From positions 7,384,258-7,448,257 of the forward strand of contig CM046307.1 of NCBI GenBank assembly GCA_025267735.1: a stretch of DNA of 64,000 nt, given 5' to 3'. The stretch is from Mactra quadrangularis. Taxonomy: Eukaryota; Mollusca; Bivalvia; Venerida; Mactridae. The notes under the pieces were generated by a model. The model made no database searches, had not been told where the DNA came from, and saw only the letters and a list, made by a program, of their open reading frames with translations. Of the stretch, positions 1 through 26,800 are shown in pieces. The position numbers and the translations under genes were made by a program. The stretch's first letter is position 1. Each line of letters begins with the position of its first letter.

Positions 1-190
1 TCCGCCCCTGATATAATACATATTGTTATATATTTTGTATGATGCCGCCTTCATCTTTCCTGTAAATTGACACATTTTTAATACTTTTTTGAAAATTCTT
101 GACCCGCCTTATATGTAACTTTATTTCCTCCAGATTTGAAGATACAAACAAACATATAATTATGGAAATAAACAATAAAGAAAGAAAATC

Positions 191-249
191 CAAAGGTTAG
201 TGAAAATCTAGTGATAGATCATCTATCACTAGATTTTCACTAACCTTTG
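191..249. repeat. 59-bp perfect palindrome
   Basis: Two 29-nt arms (191-219 and 221-249) are exact reverse complements around a single C at 220. The bases just outside (190 and 250) do not pair, so the palindrome ends sharply. It lies about 480 bp upstream of the calcyphosin-like start codon. It could be a very short fold-back element or a cruciform-forming site. Confidence 0.9.
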
Positions 250-419
250 ATCTTCTTGTTTATTTAGATTAGACAGTGATTATCCATCACCACATGTCAA
301 GACATGTACAAAAGGCGCGCTTAGTAGACATTTCAAACATATTTAACAATTCAGTGTCACGAATGGTGTATTTAAAAAGAGTGTGAAAAACACCAAACAG
401 AAAGACACTTTCGTTTTAA

Positions 420-434
420 GTTGCCAATAGCAAC
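420..434 (+). promoter_or_regulatory. RFX X-box-like motif upstream of CAPSL
   Basis: The sequence GTTGCCAATAGCAAC fits the X-box pattern RYYNYY-N(1-3)-RRNRAC, with half-sites GTTGCC and AGCAAC and a 3-nt spacer. RFX factors bind such sites in promoters of ciliary genes. It lies 296 bp before the ATG of a calcyphosin-like gene, a family expressed in ciliated cells, which makes a regulatory role plausible. Function is inferred. Confidence 0.6.
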
Positions 435-730
435 CAAACGAGCGTTCATCCAAAACGAGGCTCAATTAATGAAAGACAGGTGCGCGACATGTTAGCTCTC
501 GACAAAATCAATATATAAACATTACAACTCTAGGTACGTGCTTACATGATTCGTGTCATTGCAAGTAAAGTTTGAAATAATCATTCTTGCTTCGTTGAAA
601 TTTGATTTATTGTATTTAAATTGGCGGTAACTATTGTGTTTAGTTGGACTTTATCCGTGAAGTAATTCCCTACTTGCCCACTGTTTTACAGGTTAATTAA
701 TCGAAGGACCCACATTTGGACGTTTTCAAA

Positions 731-17502
<16,772 letters not shown>

Positions 17503-17760
17503 ATTCCATCTTAGAGATTATAAAAACTTTTCTATTCCAATCTTAGATTATCTATTTTGTGATATTTATACATTTGTACATAGTTTATACTTTTCTCTTC
17601 TTCTATTTTCTTCATTTCTTATCTCATTTACATCTACTTGTCAAATGGATCATTCTGATATTTCTGACCTTGCCATCATATCCAAATGCTACAGGTCTAT
17701 GAACATTGTTGGTCTTCAATGAAGCCTAACTTTCTGAAAAGATCATTACTACATTCATAA

Positions 17761-18033
17761 TACCCCCGCTTCGAAGAAGAGGGGGGTATACTGTTTTACC
17801 CTTGTCCGTGCGTGCGTCCGTGTGTCCGTGCGTCCGTTACAAAATTTCCGTCGCAGTTTTCTCAGCAACTATAACATGCAGCAGCCTAAAACTTTGCATA
17901 TTGCTTCATCCTATAGTCCCATGTGGTGTAAAGCAATTTCATGCTCCTTGCTCATCTACTTCCTGTTTGTCGCATAGTTTTAGATTTTGGCGGGGGTATC
18001 ACTAGTGAGCATTAGCTCACAGATTTACTTGTT
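17761..18033 (+). mobile_element. CTTCGAAG short repeat element, copy 2
   Basis: A 273-bp copy with both end hairpins. It begins 258 bp after the CAPSL exon C stop, so it may be transcribed in the 3'UTR. Sense relative to CAPSL. Confidence 0.9.
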
Positions 18034-19505
18034 TTATCTGAAATGTGACCAACTAGCTTAAAGACTTCAAAATCACACTTTCAATAGTTTCATATGAATA
18101 ACTACATGTACCGGTAATTGATTCCAGAATAACATCATAGGTATTATAAAATAGTCAAATACATACATGTATATTCACCATGGAATTTATTACATAATCA
18201 AGTGCTTTGATATGTAAATATTGTGTTCAACTACATGTTAAGGAGTCTTTTATAACTTATTTTACCTCAGTTTTGAAAATTCTGAATGTGCCTTTCTTTT
18301 ATGGCTTGTAATTTTATAGCAGTTGTTACAATTTTACTATGCTTTTAAAACATAAAATATATATTTTTATTTACCAGCATTTTATCTTTTATTGTGGTTA
18401 CCTAAGGGGCTAGGAAACTATGTTATCTCATTCAGTGTAGAACCCTTCCAAAATAAGATATGACTAGTTTTACTATACTATCTTACATTACATATGATTT
18501 TATGCTCATATTAAATGAGCCAATGAAGCGAAATTTTCAAAACTTTAATGAAGAACCTATGTTGATATTAAGGCAGCTCACTTACTCAATCTCTTTAACT
18601 TAGATTCTTAATTAACTACAGCACTGTTACCATATAAGTTGTATAATTTCAAGTATTGTACAGTTGATCAACTCTGTAATCTACAGGGTATTACTTGAAA
18701 TATTGCTTTAACTTGTACAATAAGTACTAATAAGCTTGTCACAAATATATACATGTATATTTTAAAGATACTTTTTTTTTAGTAGTTCCGTTGCTTTTAT
18801 TCTAATTTCTTTTATCTGTACACTAAGAATATATTTATTTCATTTAATGATAGATCTAGCCCAGTATTCTGGCATTTTGTGGTACTTTCTTCTGTAAAAA
18901 AAAATACAGATAAATAAATTTTGTCATCAACTATGAATTTCAGGAAGTATAGGACTCGATTGAAACACCAAAATTCTCTGATCATTATTGACAAAGAAGT
19001 TCAAATATTTTTATCTTAAAATGCAGTTGTAATATGTATAAGTGATTTTTGAAATGCCAAAATATTGTGCCAGATGTAAGCTATCCTTGTTTTTTGTATG
19101 ATTATGTACTGATATAAATGTACATATATTTTAGCAGTACTCATATAAGCTGATGGTAGATTTAGAGGAGCCAATCTATGTCCTATACCATGAGACATTT
19201 TTTGTAGAATAATAAAAAAATCATAGAACATACCTAGATGTTGTTTTTTTACTATCCAAGATCTAACTGTAGTGATGGGCAATTGGTACAGAGATTATAA
19301 AATGTGATTTTATAAGTTAGCAAAATGAAACTTATAAACCAATGCCTGGCTCAGTCTACAGATCAAGATAAATGTATACTGGTATTCAATCGGGGACCAA
19401 CTACAACTGATTTGATCGTTTGAGTGTAGTAGTCTCAAAAGCCTTAATCAATTCACCATCAGTTATAATTGATCATGAGTCCGTTACTACCTGGTTGTGA
19501 GGCTT

Positions 19506-19750
19506 ACCCTGGGGTCCAAAAGTTTCTTTACACATGTTATTTTTTTCATATTTTCTCTTATTATTTATTGAAAAATTATTGCCGACACACTTTGTTTTTG
19601 TATTTATTTTATATGGATAATACATAAAGAACATAATTGTGGGTTCATGTTAAACTGTATATTGGCTGTGAAGCTAATAACTGCATGTAAAGTATACACT
19701 TGAAAACATTTAAATTTTACATGTGTAAAGAAAGTTTTGGACCCAAGTGT
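19506..19750. mobile_element. MITE with ACCCTGGGGTCCAAAAG termini
   Basis: Left end ACCCTGGGGTCCAAAAGTTT and right end AAAGAAAGTTTTGGACCCAAGTGT-type sequence are inverted repeats. A partial copy lies at 29970-30208, where the right end is also present. Non-coding. Confidence 0.7.
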
Positions 19751-19752
19751 AT

Positions 19753-19894
19753 GGGCACGTTCTACAAGGAAATCGCTAACTAGCCCTTCGTCCCCTGGTA
19801 CCCTTGTTTTGGTGTCACATACTTTTACTTTTTGGTGCAAGATAGGTACCAGAGAACAAGGCGCTATCTAGCGATTTCCTTGTAGAACGTGCCC
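19753..19894. repeat. Short fold-back element
   Basis: GGGCACGTTCTACAAGGAAA begins the left arm; the right arm, ending GTAGAACGTGCCC, is its reverse complement over about 30 bp with two mismatches, and pairing continues imperfectly inwards (GGTACC). Confidence 0.82.
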
Positions 19895-20076
19895 TAAGTC
19901 TTAGATGGCATTGTACAAAAACTTACTAGATGGACAAAATGGCCTTAGGTGGCTCACCCGAGTTTCAAAAAATCTCACAGCAGGAGAGGCAAGATGGCCC
20001 CATATTGCTCACCCGAGTTCGAAACATCTTACAAGAGGGACAAGATGATTGAAGGGGCTAGTAATGGTAAAACCTT

Positions 20077-20836
20077 ATATAACTACTAGACAAGAAGACT
20101 CGGTACAATATACAAGCTCGTCAAAAGCGTACATGTATATACTAACTGATTATGGTATATATATACTAATGGACAAAAGTCTTGTCCGGTCTACAAAAAC
20201 CATAATATCTTTTTTGTTTGTTATTGCACACTCATACATTTGGTATCGTTAGAAAGAGAATGTTATTATGCATTGAGTAAAAAAAAGAATTGTGAAGTTT
20301 TAGCCAGTTGTGTCCTTACAGTAATGTGTTGAAAATTGACATTGGGGATTTGCAAGTTACAAATGATTGCTTTGAGTCAGTTTTCAATGAAACATTTTTT
20401 TTCAATAGTGTGTGTGACCCCATTAACCCGAATAAGTTTGGTGCTCCTTTTACGCATCGATGCTACAAGTTTGCAAAGGAATCTAGCCGGAAGACCAGAA
20501 AACCCATTCAGGTTAATGGGGGTCACACACACTATTGAAAAAAATGTTTCATTCAAAACTGACTCAACGCTATCATTTGTAACTTGCAAATCCTCAATGT
20601 CAATTTTTAACACATTACTGTACCGACAGAACTGGCTCAAATTTCACAATTCTTTTTTTATTCAATGCATAATAACATTCTCTTTCTAACGATACCAAAT
20701 GTATGAGTGTGCAATAACAAACAAAAAAGATATTATGGTTTTTGTAGACCGGACAAGACTTTTGTCCATTAGTATATATGTATGCTTTTGACAAGCTTGT
20801 ATATTGTACCGAGTCTTCTTGTTTAGTAGTTATATC
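20077..20836. mobile_element. Long fold-back element with about 350-bp arms
   Basis: The arms, roughly 20077-20435 and 20500-20836, are inverted copies of each other. Shared blocks include ACAAGAAGACTCGGTACAAT, GACAAAAGTCTTGTCCGG, CATAATATC and GTGTGTGACCCC. Only a spacer of 60-80 bp separates them. Small reading frames in the arms mirror each other and are not genes. No transposase is present. Confidence 0.88.
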
Positions 20837-21009
20837 AGGGACGCCATAGTATTATAAACAGTCTTATGAACAGTTAATGGCACATTCTAGTCTAAGTTTC
20901 ATGCTTATGCAGGTTCACCGACTACAGCTATTACCCCTGGTCATCGAGATACTGGTATCTATCTCCCGGGAAGTCTTTTACTCTGCTTATTAGTGCAGCT
21001 GACAAATTG

Positions 21010-21190
21010 GCGCAATGGAATTATACCATTCTCTCTGGTACTCATTTACACCTGGGTGGAGTGAAGCAATTGCAGATAAATTTCTTGCTCAAGGAATTTG
21101 GCAGTGCCCCTAGTGAGATTCTAACCCCGGACCTCTCAATCTGTAAGAGCATGTCCTACCACCGGACTATTGCTCTTGACAATTTTTTGG
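21010..21190 (-). repeat. tRNA-derived SINE remnant, family 1 copy 1
   Basis: On the minus strand an A-box-like segment (CCGGTGGTAGGACATG) and a B-box-like segment (GGGGTTAGAATCTC) occur at tRNA spacing. Similar sequence lies at 30290-30425 (minus) and 53520-53600 (plus). No acceptor stem forms, so it is not a tRNA gene. Confidence 0.62.
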
Positions 21191-22119
21191 TTTGTGATAA
21201 ATTCTCTATAGTACAGTTATATTATTTCTAAAGATAACACTTCCTGAAACTAGGAAGGCTGGGACTGTTTATCTTTCCTATCAACTATAGAGTCACAACA
21301 TTCACTGATCTCAGTGGAACTTATAGGACAATAAATTAACTGTAGAGCAGGTGCGGGCATTACCAAACACTGACTGTTTGGTGTTGCAAGCACACTACTT
21401 CCAATTTAAAATTATTAATATAAGAATAAACATACATGTATTTATCATTGGTTGCACATGTTGCATCCTTATGGAGCTAACAGACCCTTGTTAAATCTCA
21501 TATCATCATCAGTGTTATATTCAATATTTTTAATAGTAGCAAACCTTATGAGTTTCTCTTATGAGAATTAAGTTCATTGAAGCATTATATGAAAATAAAA
21601 CAAACATAAGACAACAAGGAAAATCTAAATTTGTATTTATTTTTATTAAATTTATTTGATATAGAAGACAATGTATGAAGAGAAACAATAGTATATAACA
21701 TTCACAAACAATATGATGATCAAAACTAATGAGTTTTGTAACAAGTGAGAAATCAACAAATCAAATACACAGTAATTTGAGAAAACTTAACCTGAAAAAA
21801 ATGATTCACATCTAGAGTCCAAATTTAACAAACAAATACTAACTACCCATAACAATGTGGAAAGCTAAGAACCTCTAAAACTTAGTTCTATAATGTTTTT
21901 CTTCAGACTTCACTGTATTAGATTACTTATTATCATTAAGAATAAACCCATCCACCATAATTCATGAATTCTATACTGTATGTTAGTGATGGAGATGTCA
22001 ATTTATATTGATTTCACTAACAAATAGTATATAAATAACATTGTACCCAAGTCATCACCTTAGTTTCTTCAAGCATTAGCCTGGTTTATTTTGTTTCATA
22101 CTGCAAGACAAGTTTTCAC

Positions 22120-22172
22120 TAGCCTTAATCAATTTTCACTAACCAAGGGCTTTGGGCTAGTGGGTTAGACTG
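22120..22172 (+). repeat. Dispersed repeat with GGGCTTTGGGCTAGTGGGTTA core, copy 1
   Basis: The core GGCTTTGGGCTAGTGGGTTA, preceded by TCAATTTTCACTAACC-like sequence, recurs at 29337-29392 and inverted at 32456-32515. Family unknown. Confidence 0.7.
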
Positions 22173-22586
22173 ATGACTGGTTTGACCAACAATGCTTTGT
22201 CATGTTTCCTTGGTCAGAAATAGAATTTATTAAACCAATACGGAACAATTATCATTAACATTCAAAAGACATGCAAGTATAACATTTTTTTTTATAAACA
22301 AATAAATAGCAACAACAACAGCTTATATTAAACATAATTTTTTGTCAGTCAATATAAAAATACACTAAATAAAACTGATTAAGAATCTAAAGCTATTGTA
22401 CAAACAAGGTAAAGCATTATTAATGTATATAGTCCAACAGAATTAACCTGAGCTTGACCTTTATGCAAGAATATATTAAAGTCAGTATTTACAGTCTATT
22501 TTTGTCTTCATTTGTAAATCGGGCTTTATCAGAAGCTTTCGGCAAAATACAGGTACTGAACAATTATTGTTGTTTTCATAAGAATA

Positions 22587-22700
22587 AATACTTTGAAACT
22601 GTGCCATAATACTACTGACTTACTTGTTTCCCCAAAAACTAATGTGTCCAAAATTAAACATACAATAACATGCCACTTTTAATAAATTGATTTATAGTCA
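22587..22700 (+). repeat. Segment paralogous to 47973-48174
   Basis: Shares ACTTTGAAACTGTGCCATAA and the block ending CCACTTTTAATAAATTGATT with the later copy. This copy lacks the 80-bp palindromic insertion and so shows the empty target site. Confidence 0.85.
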
Positions 22701-23690
22701 CATCATTTGTTATAGACCAAATCTGAAACTTCAATTAATAGGTTTTTCCCTCTGTGTACAGGTGGTACAAACAAAGTTTTTTACTAATAATTGCTGAAAT
22801 GCACAAAACATTAAATCTTTATGTTTTTGTACACATACACTGTATTTCATTGTAACAGAGAAAGTTTGTTCGTACCAGTGGCAAAAACCCAAATATTTGA
22901 ATTCCAGATATAGTCTATTCCACTCAATGTGGCTGTTATTTTGAACATTGAGGCTACATGAAAATATGTTCAAGTTAATTGATGTATATAAACTAAGGAT
23001 TCAGTAATAAAGGATAACAATTATTATCTACATATTCTAAATCCAGAAATTTCTAAGGAAACTCGATTTTGAGTTTGTCAGTTATGCCAAAGAAAATATA
23101 AGTAATTTTCAGAAGCACCAATTTTCTAAACCAACTCCCCATTTTCAAACATCACACAATCTTGTCACATCAAAAGTTTCAACTAGTACACTTTATACTC
23201 AAACCATCAAAGTTTCACCTGTAGAAGTCTGCGAATCCTAGATGATTTTAGGGCTTAGCATAAACAGCTGTACTTTTGTCTATGACAACCTAACTTTGGA
23301 TTCAGGCAGTTTTTAATGCAAGTCATCTGATTGGGCAACCAGAATATAGTAAAAAATTCAATGTAATAAGTCTAATGCACATGCAATCAGATTTATTCTC
23401 AAATTGCTTTTCCCATGAAGTGTGAAGCAAAAAAGCTGATGTTGTAATCCTTTGTTACTGAATGAACATTTCAGGTTATTTACCAGAATTCAATATTTCA
23501 TAACCCTTAAATTTTATTGTAAAGTCCATTTTGCTTAGTTAAGTCAACATTTGGTACAGGCAAGTAGAATTAACAGTTGATTGTCCGACGAGGCGACCTA
23601 CATCAACAGTTGAAGTAGATCCCGGGAATTTGTAAACTGTAAAATTATAACATACTATGAGACGTGTTCTATTTAAATAATACTAAACAA

Positions 23691-23821
23691 TTAAGTTCCT
23701 TCAACAATATTTTCATGCAGAGATGTACCCTCACTAAGATGATCTGGTTCAAAGTGTCTATGTACAGAATAATGAAGTCTAGCATCATCAGCTCGTAGAT
23801 TCTGTATACTATATGTATTAC
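23691..23821 (-). CDS. CENPC: CENP-C exon 19 (end of cupin and C-terminal tail, stop)
   Basis: Acceptor ATTACAG. Encodes NTYSIQNLRADDARLHYSVH (compare human NYYNIKNLRNEESVLLFTQ, recalled), then about 20 further residues to TAA. Cupins of this family usually end soon after this strand, so the tail is extra. Confidence 0.9.
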
Positions 23822-26800
23822 CTGTAATACAATATAACAATATTATGATTATATTAGAGCTGTCTTCCATTCCAACTATATTGATTTTATAGGTCATATC
23901 ACGGGAATCAGTCAACCTTCTTGCCGTTCCTGGAAAAACTATATCTCTAGATTTAGATGTTAACCAGTTACTAGGTGCATACTCTGTCAGTGACTGACAA
24001 CAGCCCTACATGATTGAAATCAGAGGTAGGAAGGAGAATGTCCGTAGAAATTATTTCATAACCAAACTCCATGAAAGTATGCTCCACCTGGGAATCGAAC
24101 CCCTCTACCAGTAGACTTCAGTGCTACCAAATGAGCTAGCTCAGAAAGACACCCAGCTCTGCATTGGTTTGAATCTCATCAAAAACCTCTCTGCTTCCAT
24201 AAGCAATAAACGTAATCCTACTAGTTAAGTCATGAGGAATTAGGAAGTGAAAAAAATAAATGCTTAAGCTAAAATAAATTAGTATAAAGTATAACTAAAT
24301 TAGTTAAGTAAAAGTATTCATGACCCTTCTTTGTTTACAGTCATTCATATTCAACAACAAAAATAAAACATTTTACCTAAAGGCACCATAAATATATCAC
24401 CAGATTCTAACAATGTAGAAGTTTTATGAATCTTCACTAAAACTTTACCATATTCTATATTAAACAACTAAAAATAAAACAGAAATATGCATTTTTATAT
24501 ACAATTGTTTATATAAGATAATAGTCATTTTAGTATTAATTACATATATTATCATTTGATTACTAAATTTAAGTGTTAAAGTAGTTAATACAATGGATAT
24601 GTCACAAAAGTCTTAAAATATAATATACATGTATTATAACATGCAAGAAATTCTTACAAGCTACATTTGTATCAGATAAAATCTTTCATCCAAATAGTTT
24701 GAGTAATTTTACAACATCAAGAGCATTTCTGCAACTTTTCATAGGCATAATCTGAGCAAGACATGTAAATATTTAGTGCACAAACATAATCTGCATTCCA
24801 TTTTGACACATATAAAACCAAAACCTTTCAGGAGGGTGTGAGAAAACGATGGCTCACTATCAACTTTGGCATTTTTATGGTAACTATATATCAGACATGC
24901 TAAAAGTTGGAACCCTGTAAGATTTTAAAATGTTGAAAAAACTAGTGAGTCTTCAGTTAAGATCATTTGTCACCAATGGGTAATATTCTGAATGTTAATG
25001 GTAGAGGAATTATTTCTTCTTCTTCCTCTAGTAATGTACCACACACAATTTTGAGCATTGTTGCACACACACAATTTTGAGCATTGTTGCACGCAGGTTC
25101 AAGATTATAGGGAGGAGAGCACAAATTGGTGCCTGCTAGGATAGTATGGTCAGATTAAAAGTCAAAATTCAAAGCTAAACACTGTCTTAATGTAAAGTTT
25201 ATTATGTTAATTTTTACTGATCTCTCAGAGGCACTTACATTAATTACATTGACTTGAAAATTCACTACATAGCATCTGTACTCATGATTGATAAAATTAT
25301 ATTTAAATCATCAGAGTTAATGTATGCGTGACTAATGGATGAAAAAAATAGATCAACATAATATTGGAATACAACTTGCTAAGATAAGCTGTAAGACCAA
25401 CATTCCCTACTTACCACATAGTCAGCTGTAACTCTATGTTCAGGTTTAAGAGCATTAGGTTTAATACTTAGTTTACCAGCAGATATACATGGATGACTCA
25501 ATAATCTTGTTATGATATAAGGATCATCTTTCTTTGGTGTTTGATTACCTGGACCAACTGGTTGACTACTATCTTTCTTAGCAACACAATCTATAACAAG
25601 AAATGTAATGTGGAAACCACATTAAAGCTGAGTTTAAAAACTTTAATGCAAAAATTACAAAGGGAAATAATCCATAATAAACCCAGGAAGAGTTGTGATT
25701 ACATAGTTCATAACATGGTATGTTATCATTGTATGAAGTTTCATAAAGATCTGAAATAAATGGCAGAAATATACGGCAAAGAAAAACTTCACCGCAATTG
25801 TTAAGGGCACCGGACGCCCGTCCTCAAGCCCACCCGCTTGCCTGTGTTTCGCCAAACTATTGGCTGAATTTTTTTGTTGAAACATCCGGCTAAAATTACA
25901 CTATATAGGAAATTACTTGAGTAGAGGTTGTGGGTCCAACCAAAGTTCTAACATTTTTGTTAGCCCTTACTCTTAATATAACATGCATAATAGTGAATAT
26001 TTTATGGCAGAATTACAGGGCACTACATCCTGTTATATTTCTTTCCATTCTGTCCTTTTTTGCTTCTATAATTATTTTGAAACATCAACCCTTCATTTGT
26101 CTGCCTCCCTGTCCCATTTTGTGATTAAAAGTCATAAATGCACTAATTTTGTTCATTTCAACAAACTGAATGTAGTCACACACTGTAGTAGTGGGATAAA
26201 AGTTTTTCATTCATCAGATTTCAAAATTTTGCAACCAAGTGCTATGTACATTCCACATCCTCGTAATTTTTTCAAATACCAATAATCATCATTTTCAGTA
26301 ACCACAAAACATGGTGGACCAATGGACAAGTCCTGTAAAAGATAAAAGGTCCATCTAGATAAGCAGGTTTACAGGACCAACTGTCAGGCAAACAATTTGA
26401 TCTCATCCACACAGTTTTCAATTCATCAAAATATGCAAAATGCCTCAGGTCCTGTAAGACTTGGTTCGGTCCTGTAAAATTTTGACCTTCTAAGGATCTA
26501 CTGTCCAGTAATAAACTGTTAAGTGACATTTTATGTCAAGCCTTATACTACAATATAATAAATACACTATTTACCAATTTCATCTTCAATCTGAGAGAAA
26601 GGATTATAAACAATAATCTCATGTGAATCTGTTTCATCAAGTTCTACATCCTCAGGTAAATCAAAATGTATAGATAACTTCCTCTTTGATTTATCACTAT
26701 TTGATATTGCTGATGCTTTCTTTACTGAAATAAGATATATTCACAACGAATGTTACGTATGATAGTTTTGTATACAAAAGCACAATTGTTCTGGAAGCTG

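Larger units (their letters stand above)
1..730. promoter_or_regulatory. Upstream region of the calcyphosin-like gene
   Basis: No coding exon was recognised in this stretch. It holds a 59-bp perfect palindrome (191-249) and an RFX X-box-like site (420-434). A possible 5'UTR splice acceptor (TTTTACAG ending at 691) lies 39 bp before the ATG, so the 5'UTR may itself be spliced. The transcription start cannot be placed from sequence alone. Confidence 0.45.
17503..21600. other. Convergent intergenic region between CAPSL and CENP-C
   Basis: No coding exon was recognised. It contains the 3' flank of CAPSL exon C, a CTTCGAAG element (17761-18033), a TIR MITE (19506-19750), a short fold-back (19753-19894), a long fold-back (20077-20836) and a tRNA-derived SINE (21010-21190). 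The stretch 18034-19500 is AT-rich and shows nothing else clear. Confidence 0.7.
21601..23690 (-). other. CENP-C 3'UTR and downstream flank
   Basis: No coding exon was seen. AATAAA on the minus strand at 23513-23518, about 175 nt after the CENP-C stop, is a candidate poly(A) signal; others lie near 21640. The stretch includes repeats shared with 47973-48174 and 54865-54970. Confidence 0.5.

Noticed and set aside
20308..20689. Overlapping frames of 76-117 codons on both strands
   Set aside because: They lie in the mirrored arms of the long fold-back element and repeat each other's sequence; no family resemblance.
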